Positions 1 to 34,417 of a stretch of DNA of 64,000 nt are shown here, piece by piece. Both the position numbers and the translations under genes were made by a program. Each line of letters starts with the position of its first letter. The stretch's first letter is position 1. The notes under the pieces were generated by a model. It had not been told where the DNA came from, ran no database searches, and saw only the letters and a program-made list of their open reading frames with translations. The stretch comes from Cheiracanthium punctorium. Its lineage: Eukaryota; Arthropoda; Arachnida; Araneae; Cheiracanthiidae. The DNA lies in the NCBI GenBank assembly GCA_038373885.1, contig JAWZYV010012359.1:107735-171734 (forward strand). The letters run 5' to 3'.

Positions 1-54
1 TCTAGTGATATGATTCATTAAAATACAGATCGAGATTCATTTTAAAAAATTGTT

Positions 55-186
55 TAGCTTTTATGATGAAATAATTTTCATTTAACGTCATTTTTTAAGC
101 ACTAGAATAATATTTTGTTTGAGCTTTTATGATGAAATAATTTTTATTTAACGTCTTTTTTTTAAGCACTAGAGTGATAGTTTGTT
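55..186. repeat. 66-bp tandem duplication
   Basis: Two adjacent units (55-120 and 121-186) share an AGCTTTTATGATGAAATAAT start, a TTTAACGT middle and an AAGCACTAGA end. They differ at a few positions. No coding potential is seen. Confidence 0.8.
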
Positions 187-525
187 CACTCCGATACTTT
201 TTTGTCGCCATAATTATGCGGACCGATTTGCGACAACAGGTTTTCATTGCATTTCTCTATAGGGTTATAAGATAGCGCGTGGAAAGGGAGGAGAATATAG
301 TTTTGAAAGTCGCCAAGACTTGCAGTATTTGATGATTTATCGCAGAGTTTGGCACCTGAGTCTAGCTTGGCGATGTCTTCCATATTTGGCGAGAAACTGG
401 CGAACGCTACAGTTTATTACAAAGGAGAAGTATAGTTAGAATATGCCTGGCGAAGATTGTAAAACCAATTTTAGTAAGCGATTTTAGTACAGACTTCAAT
501 TCTAAAGAAGTGTTTTATGAAACTG
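171..525. repeat. Interspersed repeat family 1, copy 1
   Basis: This stretch matches 21956-22280 over about 330 bases. Shared landmarks are GTCGCCAAG, TTTGATGATTTATCGC, TAGCTTGGCGAT, TTTGGCGAGAAACTG, TACAGTTTATTACAAA and GCGAAGATTGTAAAAC/GACGAAGATTGTAAAAC. It is clearly diverged and its ends are not defined by terminal repeats. The family is not recognised. The short reading frame on the - strand at 186-383 lies inside it and is not considered a gene. Confidence 0.7.
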
Positions 526-2318
526 TATTATAAGTTTACATTTCAAAGTAACGTTATCTGCAAGAATACAAAACTAAATTGAGTCTCTGACCTGCTCTCG
601 TATTCATACTTTTGGCGAGTTATTCGAAAAGTTCGCGCACTATCCATCCCTAGTAAATTCTCCATCTTTCTTCTAACTCGATTGCGTAACACTAATGCTA
701 CACGGTAAGGCAAACATTACAGACCCCATTAATAAAATCAAAGGACATTAATAAAAACAGATGGGTTCAGTTTTGAAGGTGTGAAAAGTAAGTCCCCAAA
801 ACTGCACACATCTAAGTTATATTGTCAATATTTGGAGAGAAGCCGCCATCCCAAATGTTACCCACTATCAAAGTTAAAGACCCTCATCACATGTTCTTGT
901 TGTCCGATTTGAATGCAGCAAAATGAAAAACTTTTTAATTATTTGAATCATGGAACATAAATTTTTGACTAAACTGAATCCCAGAAGAGCAGACCATGCC
1001 CAAATTTCTGTTAGTACAAAACTTGGAAACTAATTCCAGCTGAAAAGAAACCCTTTCATGTTTTTTTTCCTCCGCCACACTCCTAACTCAACATCTATAA
1101 TCTCTTTTTAAAAAAAAGTCATAAACTTGCCCAAACATCCGACTTCTCAAAAAAAAAAAAAAAAAAATTGAAGTCAGACACCATCTCCTTACACAAACGG
1201 AGCATTTCCAGAAGATGCACCTTCTAATAATCAACAAGACCCTTAAATTCAGTAATCCATCGCCCGTTTATTTTAACAGCAGAGGCCCTCTTTTTTAAAA
1301 TTATCAATTCAAGGCTCTTTTTCACAATCCAAAACGGCTTAAAAACAAGGCAAATGTTGCTCTTCCGCCTTGGAATTCCTCCAAGTGAAATGCTGGAATC
1401 GCTTTCTTTGACTCTTATTTGAGTCGGGATCTTTTTTTCTATTCTTTTTATTTTCTACTTTCTGGTCGATTTTGACTGACTGGGCTGTTTTAGAAGGTTA
1501 AAAACCTCTCAACTACAACTGAAAGTCATCTTTTTTTGTGAAATGGAATAGAAACTAGCATTTTCCATTGTTTTTTTTTAAATGCAAAGAATAAAATTAT
1601 GTGTAATAAAAGATTTTATGTATAAACCCAATGAAAATGCTACCATGCATCGATGAACTCAAAAAAACGTTGAATTAATTCAACAGAATATAGAATGTTT
1701 TAATCACTAAAGAGGAATCAAAATCAGTTGCTAAGAAGTGCAATGTTTTATTTGTTTCTTCTCGAGTCATCTTTCCATTTTTTGTTTTATTTTTTCCTGT
1801 CATGAAAATGCTATTATTGAAAGAAAACCATTGAGAGAAACTCTGAAACACCATACTACATTTTGAAAATATCGAGATATTTTTCTATCTGCATTTAGAT
1901 GTTCTGCTTTATCATTTTTCATTCAAAATTCTCATGCACTTTTATGCAAACACTCGGCCGTAGCGGGGCATTCAATAATGCATGCCGGTATAAAAGGTGA
2001 TGGAAATGGAAGGGGAGTTCCCTTTGGCTGTGTCTTTCTAACTATGGAAGTCAACAGGTTTAATCAAATAAGACGCTGGCGTATTTTTTTTAATGAAAAC
2101 CCTCGGAGCCCAATTCATGAAGGTTGCTTTGTTTGATTTTGTCAAAGAGTCATAAGTAGTACAATTATTTTCGGCTGAGGCCATACACACACATTCCTTT
2201 ATAAACTTAATCTGTTTCAACTTAAACAAAAAATATATATTTAAGCATGTCTGAAATACATTATAAATTGCGACTGCTCATAGAAGTTGGTTTTCGACTT
2301 GTTTGCCAGTGTCAGCAA
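526..2318. other. No gene seen; AT-rich unannotated sequence
   Basis: Homopolymer A/T runs occur (for example 1149-1168), but no exon with flanking splice sites and no recognisable protein similarity was found. Kinase exons encoding the N-terminal lobe were looked for here and not found. Confidence 0.5.
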
Positions 2319-2319
2319 G

Positions 2320-2900
2320 TAAGATAAATCGTGCCGGGCGCTTCGATTATAAAATCTATTCAAAGTCTTTCTTGCGCCAAATTTGGCGAGATTTCGGAGG
2401 TAATCTCAAAAAAAAGTTGCATATCCGTATTAATGCAAATTGGCGAGACCCTGAAAAAAAAAACTTAGCTTAATCTTCATTTAAAAAATAAAAATAAGTG
2501 CCACGGACCTCTATTGTTTCGTGCTTGCAATGGATGAATGTGTCTAATCTGCCTTAGACCGTAATGTACTGGAATTCTTTTGAACGTAATATGCTCCTGT
2601 AGAAAAACTACAGATGCTACAGACACTGTCTTCGGGGGATATCATTATTTTGTAATTCTTAATAACATATATCCATTTTGTTTTGTGTGGAGTAAGCGAG
2701 CATCTTTATAATACGCTATAAAAAATGACTGGCCATAGAGCGTAATGCATTGGAATTATTTTGGGTTCTCCTGTAAAATTACTATAAATGTTACATACAC
2801 TATTTCCAATACTTGTTACTGTACGTAGAAATATCATATATAAATTTAGTAGCAATCAATAAGCCATTTCGATGCATATTTACTGCAATTAGATCACTGG
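2320..2900. repeat. Interspersed repeat family 2, copy 1
   Basis: The segment contains two degenerate units, each with a TAGACCGTAATG / ATAGAGCGTAATG-like start followed by GGAATT and CTCCTGTA. The same pattern occurs at about 57060-57290 (GACTGTAATGTAT, ATAGAGTGTAATGTAT, CTCCTGTAGA), also with AACATATATC in between. It also carries a GCGCCAAATTTGGCGAG motif resembling sequence near 56540 and 56930. The family is unclassified. Confidence 0.6.
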
Positions 2901-3780
2901 CGGACGAACAGACAAACATAAATAATAAACGTTTTTCAGCGTTGTTGGAAAATGTTAAAAAGAATCAATAGCCTTTGTGCAATGAAACAGGTTGCTATTA
3001 AATTGAACATTATGACAGAGGGACACTTACAACACTTTAGACCACTGCAAAATTAAATAGCTTGAAGTTTCAAGGTTTCGTTTAAGTAGGAAGGTTCAAG
3101 AATCATATATTTAAAAAAATATATCTTTCACAAACATTCATGCGGTAAAAACAAGAAATGCAAATTGTGAATTTACAGTTTACAAAGCAATAACCTTATT
3201 GGAACCTTAGCATTTGAGTTCCTTTGCAAGTTAGTTTTTTGTGTCATACCTGGGATTTAGAAATAATGTGTTTTTGATCAGGGAGTAATATTGATGCATT
3301 CAAAATAGCAGCTGTATGCAGATGTAATTTCACAGAATACGATGCAAATATACAACCGTATTAAAATGTACACGGAACACAATTGAGATTGATAATTAAA
3401 ACAGAGAACATAGAACTGGGTGAAGGTCATCAGGAATTCCCGGTATTTTCGTTTAGTTGCACGTTCTCGGATTCTGTTAATTGAGGCTATAGACTTATTA
3501 AAATTTTGCTACCTCAGTATGTATTGTATATCCGGACATGAACAGCTAATTAAGCATCACTCGTAAACTGTGCTTTAAGATTACACAGTTCATAAATTAC
3601 AAATAATGACAGTTTAATTCGACATTAACTATTGAGGAAATGCTATATTCGAAAAGGACAATTTATTAGAGTTCCTGTGGTTTAAATAGTAAAGCTGTAA
3701 GCTAAACATGACTTAAAGCTATAAGTTTGTACGTATTTTCTCCCCCCAAAACCGTTTTTTTTTAAATCTTATTTCTAGCT
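2901..3780. other. No gene seen; AT-rich
   Basis: No supported exon, RNA gene or bounded repeat was recognised in this stretch. Confidence 0.5.
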
Positions 3781-3871
3781 ACGATTTTAAATTTAAAAAA
3801 AATAATGAATAATGAGTTATATTAAGGTAAAACAATCAATATTGTGCGATTTTAAATATAAATAATGAAAA
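3781..3871. repeat. 60-bp tandem array, left fragment
   Basis: The unit contains GTTATATTAAGGTAAAACAA, a short AATATTGTGCGA segment and TTTTAAATATAAATAATGA. Further units lie at 6423-6527 and the remainder at 7980-8009. The array is therefore interrupted by the two Helitrons at 3872-6422 and 6528-7979. Spacing between units at 6423 and 6483 gives a period of 60. Confidence 0.75.
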
Positions 3872-3892
3872 TCTTATAAATAAAAATGAAAT

Positions 3893-3941
3893 TCTGTTTG
3901 TTTGTTTGTTTGATTGTTTGTTTGTTTGTTTGTTTGTTTGT
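3893..3941. repeat. (TTTG)n microsatellite
   Basis: About twelve TTTG units with one GATT interruption, placed 20 bases inside the 5' end of Helitron 1. Confidence 0.95.
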
Positions 3942-3949
3942 GGATTTGA

Positions 3950-4432
3950 TTCGTATACAAATCCATAAAAATGGACCTATCGGCCTGAAATTTAGCACAG
4001 ATATGCAAAATAATATAGAATAAATCATAGTCCACTTTAAAACTTTGAAAGTCCACCCGTTCCCGGAATTTAAGAGATTTTTTATGCTCTTCACGCAAAA
4101 ATCTTTCCGTAATTGTAACCCCTGTAGTGAAAAAAGTGTGAAATAAGGATCGTGGTTGCCATGTGTGGCGATTTTGCCGAATAAAATGTCGTTCGTATAC
4201 AAATCCACAAAAATGAACCTATCGGCCTGAAATTTAGCACAGATATGTAAAATAATATAGAATAAATCGTAGTCCACTTTAAAACTCTGAAAGTCCACCC
4301 GTTCCCGGAATTTAAGAGATTTTTTATGCTCTTCACGCAAAAATCTTTCCGTAATTGTAACCCCTGTAGTGAAAAAAGTGTGAAATAAGGATCGTGGTTG
4401 CCATGTGTGGCGATTTTGCCGAATAAAATGTT
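3950..4432. repeat. 242-bp tandem duplication inside Helitron 1
   Basis: Copies at 3950-4191 and 4192-4432 are nearly identical. They start with TTCGTATACAAATCCA and end with TTTTGCCGAATAAAATGT. The high identity means a recent event. Long antisense reading frames here are translations of the repeat and of the adjoining TTTG tract, not genes. Confidence 0.95.
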
Positions 4433-5229
4433 TTAAATTCTCAAAGTAAAAATAAAAGAATAATAATGATTTTTTTTTGTTAGTTTATATTCGTAAGGTT
4501 ATTTTTTTTTTAATTATAATATCGTGTGCATGGGAAATCAGAGCAGGAATGTAATGCTTTACACGCAAAACAATAAGAATTGAAGATTTCTGAGGCTAAT
4601 GTGTAAATTTTTTTAGTTTGGCGAAAAAATAAAATGGCTGAAATATGGATTTTGAGTAAGTGAGTTCTACCGGTTTGCACGGTTTTCGGCTTGGCGCAAT
4701 TTATTGAGAGCTTAAGGAAATAGATTTTTGAAAACAAGTGCAAAGGTTTTATTAGAATACAGCGTTAAATTTTAATGATCCGTGAAGAAATAATGCAGTT
4801 ATTAAGGGATTTCAAGCGATCTAACTTCAGAATTCTCGCCAATTGAGTACATTGACTTAAGTTGGGGGAATTCCGCCAAATTTCAGAAAATTGAAATCTT
4901 CTCATTTAGTACATCGGAGTAACGATGAATAAAACACATTATAGTTGATAATTTAAAAAAAAATCGGCTGTATTAAGGAATTCCAATTTTCAAATAAATA
5001 CGTGCTACTCTTTGGCGGTCGAACCATTTCCCATATTGATTGCTGCTAAGTCAATGCTTCGAATGATTCCCTGAAAAAACTCTTGCAAAATGGCGTATGT
5101 TGGCACTTTGGCGAGGCTTAGATTTGAAACTGGATTTTATTTGAGACTGGTATATATAATAACACTGGTTATAGATAAAAATGAATGTTGGTATGTGTTT
5201 ATGAGGTTGAAAAACTCCAGCACCGTCGA

Positions 5230-6350
5230 GCACCGTTGCACGATGAAATTTGGTTCACCTAAGTCTTTTATGATGGAGAAGGTTTTTATGATATCCGTTT
5301 TCCTTAACTTGCCACTTGGTGCCGCAACACAACGTTGAATTCTATTCCGTTTAGCCGTTTGCTATGCGAATATCGTCCAACCGATTTCGATGAAATTTGG
5401 TACACGCGAATATTAGAACACGGAGAATATTTTTCACTATCCATTTTGCTGTAACTTGCCGCTAAATAGCGCTGCAAAGCATCAACTTCTATACCGTTCG
5501 ACCGATCGGCATAAAATTTTTTATACTTACACATTTGAGCACGAAGAATATATTCTAACTGCGTTCCTTTTGATGTTACTCACCACTAGATGACACTGCA
5601 ATGCATTACTATTTTAACTCGCCACTAGATGACGCTGCAGCAGGCCAAATTCTTGACCATTCAAACGGTCGCTATGAAAATCAGTATACATAGCTATTTG
5701 AACAATGAGAATATTTTGGCGTCATCCATTTTGCTATAACTCGCCACTTGACGGCGCTGTAGCAAATCAGTACTTTAATTAACTACTAGATGGCCCGCAG
5801 TGTATCACTTCTTGACTGTGCAAATGATCGTTATGAAAATTGGTATACATAGATAGTTGAACACGGTCGCTATGAAAATCAGTATACATAGCTATTTGAA
5901 CAATGAGAATATTTTGGCGTTATCCATTTTGCTATAACTCGCCACTTGACGGCGCTGTAGCAAATCATTACTTTATTGAACCACTAGATGGCCCTGCAGT
6001 GTATCACTTCTTGACTGTGCAAATAATCGCTATGAAAATAGGTATACATAGATATTTGAACACGGGGAAGAGTTTGGCGCTATCCATTTTCCTATAACTT
6101 GCAACTAGATGTCGCGTCAACACATGAACTTAGGACTGTCCAGCCGATAGTCATGAAAATTCGTATACATCGATATCTGAATGCGAAAAATATTTTCGCC
6201 GTATCCGTTTTGCTAAAACTCGCCACTAGATTGCGCTACGCCGCATGGCCTTCTGCACCGTACAAACGATTGCCTTGCAATTCGGTATGCATGATTATTG
6301 GACACAATATAACGCGATATCCACTTTGCTATATCTGTTTATTACAATGA
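5230..6350. repeat. Degenerate tandem array in Helitron 1
   Basis: Variants of CGCCACTAGATGGCGCTGCA and of TATGAAAATCAGTATACAT recur at 5310, 5457, 5580, 5617, 5739, 5938, 6098 and 6216. The clearest event is a 198-bp duplication (5666-5863 and 5864-6062), each starting CGGTCGCTATGAAAATCAG. Spacing elsewhere is irregular, so the array is old with a younger local duplication. Confidence 0.8.
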
Positions 6351-6422
6351 ATAGTAATCACCACAAATCGTAATATCAAAAAGTCCATTCATTCCCGTGC
6401 GAAGAACGGGTACTTCAGCTAG

Positions 6423-6527
6423 TAAGTTATATAAAGTCAAAACAATCATTAAGTTGCGATTTTAAATATAAATAATGAATATTAAGTTATGTAAAGTTAA
6501 AACAATGAATATTGTAATATTGTGATA
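6423..6527. repeat. 60-bp tandem array, middle fragment
   Basis: About 1.75 units of the same array as 3781-3871 (TAAGTTATATAAAGTCAAAA at 6423 and TAAGTTATGTAAAGTTAAAA at 6483). The second unit is cut by Helitron 2 after ATTGTGATA. Confidence 0.8.
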
Positions 6528-7979
6528 TCTATATAAATAAAATTAGACTTTTGTCTGTACATTTCTTGGAATTCAAAAATTTTGCGATTTCTATACGTTT
6601 CAAGCACCCGGGAATCCGAGGCGACCCTCAAAAAAAAGTTTGTCTGTCTGTCGTTCTGTCGTTCTGTCCGTGACGCTTTTTCTGTTTAAACATCACGTAA
6701 AAACGGCTGAAGCAAATGATATGAAATTGGGTGTCATGATAGGTGGTCACTCAACTTACAACATAGGCTTAATTTTAAAAAAATCTTGATTGGATTTTGA
6801 GATTTTGCGAAAATCGTTTCAAACTGCGTAAATTTGTGTTCAAGCATCACGTAAAAACGACTGAAGCGAATGATACGAAATTGGGTGTCACGATAGGTGG
6901 TCACTCAACTTAAAACATAGGCGTCCAATTTTTTAAAAATCTTGATTGGATTTTGAGATTTTGCGAAAATCCTGTCAAACTGCGTAAATTTGTGTTCGAG
7001 CATCACGTAAAAACGACTGAAGCGAATGATACGAAATTGGGTGTCATGATAGGTGGTCACTCAACTTAAAACATAGGCGTCGAATTTTTAAAAATTTTCA
7101 TTAGATTTTCAGATTTTGCGAAAATCGTTTCAACTGCGTAAATTTGTGTTCGCACATCACGTAATAACTGCAAAGGTGAAAAAATGATATTTGGTGAAAT
7201 GATAGGTGGTCACTCACCTTAAACTATAAGCATCTAATTTTAAAAAATCGATCCGATTTCGAGATTTTGCGAAAATCGTTTAAAACTGAGTGAATCTTTG
7301 TTCCCGCATTACGTAATAACGACTAAAGCGAATGATATGAAATTTGGTCACATGATAGATGGTTGCTCAACATAAACTATAGGTATCCAATTTTTTAAAC
7401 ATTTTCATTAGATTTTGAGATTTTGTGAAAATTCTCTCAAAATACGTTTATATTTCTTCAATCATCACGTAATAACAACTAATACGAATGATACGAAATT
7501 TAGTGATATGATAGGTAGTTGCTAATCTTAATTTATAGGCGTTGAATTTTTTAAATATTTTGATTACATTTGGAGATTTTGCGAAAATCGTTTTAAAATG
7601 CTGAAATTTTGTTCCAGCATCACGAAATAAAGACTGCAGGGAATGAAACGAAATTGGGTGACATTATAGGTTGTCACTCAACTTAAATTCTAGGCTTCCA
7701 AATTTTCAAAGATGTTGATTAGATTTTGAGAAAATTATTTCTATATTCGTAAATATCCGTTCGCGCATCACATAATTACGACTAAAGCGAATGAAATGAT
7801 ATTACTTAGTGACTCTCTTAACCTGTAATATTTTAACAATACATAAAAATTATAACTTCGCTTTCTTTACTTTGGCAACATACTCCATCCATTCTGTGTA
7901 CTCCCAGAATGCTGACGAAAGTTCTTGCTTTTTGGAAATTTGCATTCACTAACCCGTCAAGGACGGGTACTTCAGCTAG
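6528..7979 (+). mobile_element. Non-autonomous Helitron 2 with minisatellite core
   Basis: The element starts TCTATATAAATAAAATTAGA after an A. It ends with a perfect hairpin CCCGTC-AAG-GACGGG (7953-7967), then TACTTCAG and CTAG (7976-7979). The downstream base is A rather than the usual T. The flanks rejoin into one unit of the 60-bp array (ATTGTGAT then TTTAAATATAAATAA), so the ends are well fixed. Nearly all of the interior is eight tandem units. No protein is encoded. The 3' terminus matches that of Helitron 1, so both likely depended on the same helicase source. Confidence 0.78.
6691..7915. repeat. Eight tandem units of about 153 bp (Helitron 2 core)
   Basis: CATCACGTAA or a variant recurs at 6691, 6845, 7001, 7155, 7307, 7463, 7618 and 7766, giving steps of 148-156. 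Each unit carries GATAGGTGGTCACTCA-like and GAGATTTTGCGAAAATC-like blocks. The first three units are the most alike and divergence grows to the right, suggesting newer expansion at the 5' side. Confidence 0.93.
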
Positions 7980-8009
7980 ATTTAAATATAAATAATAAAT
8001 ATTAAATTT
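7980..8009. repeat. 60-bp tandem array, right remnant
   Basis: ATTTAAATATAAATAATAAA resumes the unit interrupted by Helitron 2. It ends about 20 bases before the splice acceptor of the kinase exon at 8032. Confidence 0.7.
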
Positions 8010-8031
8010 GGTATTTTTATGTATATTTCAG

Positions 8032-30806
<22,775 letters not shown>

Positions 30807-33800
30807 AAAAAGAAAGATATATCTTTCACAAATCTTTTCTATTAAGTGGAAAAAAAAAAAAAAAAAAAAAATGAGCAGATCAATATTTGGCACGAGAATG
30901 TCACTGGAAAAAACCTGAAGTTGAATTTTCTTCAACACTTAAGCAATCTACTAGGATCACATGATAAACTATGGAAGTACAAGTGTCATAAATGGTTAAA
31001 AAATATAAGTCATGGAAAACAAGACCTGTCGGGAGACTTAATGACCATACAATCTTAACCAAAGTAGTGCCAGTAGCATTCAAGCATACTTTATGGAAGG
31101 AGAGGGAAAGGGGTTGTTTTTGACAATCATTTTGTTAAAATGCATAATCTTCATTTAAAAGTTATAAGTACATTGACTTTATGCTAAAACTTTCTAGACA
31201 AGGAGAGGGAGCACACCCCTCCCCATGTATATGCCACTGTCTAGTGCCCTAGAAAAATCACAACACTTTTGCTATCTACTACGATCACAAGATGCAAAAC
31301 AACTTGTCTTGTATAGTCATATTTTCAAGATAAACAATTCACACTTCATTAAAGAAACAGTTTCATAAAACAATTAAAACTTTGTAAAATAACACACATA
31401 AAAAGTACTTATCAACCTGTGTTATTTTACAAAGTTTTAATTATTTTATCTTTTAAACATCAATTTCTTTTGTGTGTTTTTTGTTAAACAGTTCCATATA
31501 CATAAATCTTAAATAAAGATGAGTGTTCTACAAAATTAGGTACACAGAAAATAGGACACTAGCTACTTTATGCACTCAAATGATCAAAAGATCTATATCA
31601 TGAAACTAAATTTAAATGGTTACTATATAGATTCAACTCCAAAGTCAAACCAACAATCTAGTGGACCAAAAGCTAGTGTGCTAATTCTTCAGATAAAAAT
31701 TAAGAAGAAAAAAAAACTGAAGGAAGTACTAAATATCTTGTAGCAAAACATATTTTTTACTTTTTATGTGATACCATAATTTATTGAAGATGGAATCTTA
31801 AGAAATAAGGCATAACTGAAAGTTCAAGAGAAGTTTTTATCTGTCTGTAAAGAGTGCACTAATGACTATTTCTTTGCAGAAAAGCTCTGAACAAATGTCT
31901 TGCATTAAAATGCAATTTTTTTTTTTTTCAAATGCATTTATATTAGTAAAGCAGCAAATTTTGAAGATGATTTTTAGTTTTCAAACAAAAAGCAACATCG
32001 AACGATTAAAGTATAATATTGTGCATGTTTCCTATTAACCTAATAAGAAACTTTGGTAACTTGTAACTGTTTGTCGATGTTAGTGTTTTACGACACTGTG
32101 AATGAAGACTGACTCGAGACGGGTAACTGTGAAGTCGGGACCTATTGCATTAACCCTAAGAAACAAGCAAACACTCATAGATATCAACAGACTAAAGAGA
32201 TCAAAGACCTAACAAGTAAATCACAACTAACTTCTAGGCTCATTAATATAATGCTGAGATCCATGAGCTTAAAAGTAACCACAGTCATGAAGAATATGAG
32301 ATGCAGTTTCTTCTCTACAAAGAACACCTCTGACAAATAGGATTATTTAAAATACAAGTAACATTAAGGAACAAGAAAGATTAGATAAATTGCAAAAAAA
32401 AAAAAAACCAAGTTTCTTTGATCAAGAAAATATGTATATAACAGAAAGATCAAATTGTCTGAAAATGTATTGCAAAGGATTGAAAAAAGAAAAGTTATAA
32501 AAATGTGTTATTTTGAAGCTAAAAACTTGAAAATCCAAAATTTTTAATTTTTTTTCGTCAATGTTCAATGAAAAAAATCCTTCAAATAATTGTATAGAAA
32601 AGAAAAAAAAATATACCTGGGATATAATTCATTTATGTCCCTTTCAAAATAATTAATACACTTGAAGTCACCAAAATTACTAGTTAGTGACCATGTGCAA
32701 AGCTAAAAATTTAAGTAATTATTAGTTGCACTCTACCTAGACTGCCAGAGAATTTCATTAGCAATTTGGATTTTTACATTTATGTTTAATATGATCAAAA
32801 TACATTTATTTATTTGAAATTCAGTTATTTAACAAATGCATGTGTCATAATAAATTATTACACATCAACTGAATGATGTTAAGAAGTTATATTATGGCCA
32901 GTATGTCTTATGCCTTTGATGAATGAATTAACTGATATGAAATAGACTGTAATATTTATATGGGTATTTTAGTGCAATACATATTAAAATATTTTATGTG
33001 TTTTGAATAAAATCTTTTATTTTTATGTTTAATAAAGTTTATGATACTACATAATAATTATTGTAATTTTTTCTATCAAATCCTATTACTCACTGAAGAT
33101 CAAAATTAAAATATCTTAAGGCTGTTATTTTGGGGGGAGGGGGGGGGAATGCATGTTATGTGGCTTTTGAAGAATTTAAAAACTTATAAACTATATTGAG
33201 TCAATTTTGTGAGTTTTTCTTTATAAGCTATATTAAAAGTCTCAAAGAAATTGATTCGTTACACAGAAAAACTCATCAAAATGAATGAATTTATTTTTCC
33301 TGTTCCTATAAATACAAAATAATACATTTAGCATTTCACAGTAAGTAAAAAAGTGTACCACTTCAAAACAAAGCTGAATGTCCCTACTTCTCCTCCCACC
33401 CCACTTTTTATTGAGCAATATCAGATCATGCTTCAAAATTATCTCATGACCTTTATCAGATGTCTACAAATTTTTGTTCAACAACATATTAGCATTTATT
33501 CAAATCAGCTTTCTTATATTTGCACCTTGAAATTTGCTCTCCAGATCATGGCTCCCAAAGATCTCAAGTACAGGCTGCCCGAAAAGCTCGGTTTTTGGCA
33601 AAAAAAATATTCGTTATTTATCGAAAATATTTAGCAATTTTAGTTGTTGATATAAAAGTCATCATAGTGGATTATCATATCAATGAACAAAAGTATGATT
33701 ATTTATAAAAAGGAAGGGAAAAGAGTGCATATCAAATCTTTGGCGCGCAATTGGCAAGTTCACAAGGAAGATTTTGGCAAAATAATCAAAAATAAGCAGC

Positions 33801-34345
33801 AGTTTTGATTATTGAGACTAACATTATTATAATGGCATGCAACGAAACAAAGTATGATTATTCACAAAAAGTATAGAAAAAGATTGCACATGAGAGCAGC
33901 GATCCATGTTTTCCTATTAAAACAGTAAATATCTATAAATTTTTAAAAAATGAGAAAAATTGATAAATATATAAAAGGGAGAAAGAGGTAAAACATGGGA
34001 GAGTTGGTAGGTATGCTACACAGGTTCCATTGTGTATAGATGTAAATCTGCATTTTTTGATTTTGTTTTATTAGGTCAGCTGCAAGCGTGTACAAATACA
34101 CATTTTTTCTGGGAAATGGTTAAAGACTACTTCTAAAACATCAAATCTGAAAATGTTAATCTGTATACAAAATAGTATTTATACATAAAATTCAATATAA
34201 AAAAGTACAAATATATTAAAAAGAAATTTGTATGCTTATTGGTTTAATTGTTCCACAATGTGGAAATTGAGAAAACATTATGGAATTAAATTAAACTTCC
34301 AAAATATGGAAATGTTTAATAAAGTTAAACTATGTACTGGAAATC
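30807..34345. other. Kinase 3' UTR and intergenic sequence
   Basis: An A-rich run lies at 30850-30870. AATAAA occurs at 33006-33011 and 33031-33036 and could end exon B transcripts, giving a 3' UTR near 2.2 kb. AACACAxxTAAAAAGT-like inverted sequence at 31370-31445 (ACTTTGTAAAATAACACA and TGTGTTATTTTACAAAGT) forms an 18-base perfect inverted repeat. A G tract lies at 33131-33148. No gene is seen. Confidence 0.5.
33006..33036 (+). terminator. Candidate polyadenylation signals for the kinase
   Basis: Two AATAAA hexamers 25 bases apart, followed by T-rich sequence. Inference only. Confidence 0.35.
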
Positions 34346-34417
34346 AAGTACGGTTTTTTTTCTCCTTCTTTATGCAAGATCTTTAGGGCTTGCATTGCTT
34401 TAAGGTATGTCCCCACT

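Larger units (their letters stand above)
3872..6422 (+). mobile_element. Non-autonomous Helitron 1
   Basis: The element starts with TC (TCTTATAAATAAAAATGA) after an A. It ends with a short hairpin (CCCGT...ACGGG at about 6394-6410), then TACTTCAG and CTAG at 6419-6422, followed by T. A TC start, a hairpin about 10 bases from a CTRR end, no terminal inverted repeat and insertion between A and T are the known Helitron signature. The flanks are two parts of one 60-bp tandem array, which fixes both ends. No RepHel protein is encoded, so it must have moved in trans. The interior is made of degenerate tandem units, including a 242-bp duplication and a 198-bp duplication. Confidence 0.75.

Noticed and set aside
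3852..4340. Antisense open frames with TNKQTNKQ repeats
   Set aside because: They translate the TTTG microsatellite and the 242-bp duplicated Helitron sequence; no splice context or family similarity.
1..8031. Upstream kinase exons (glycine loop, ATP lysine)
   Set aside because: Searched for by motif on the + strand and not found; most likely outside the window.
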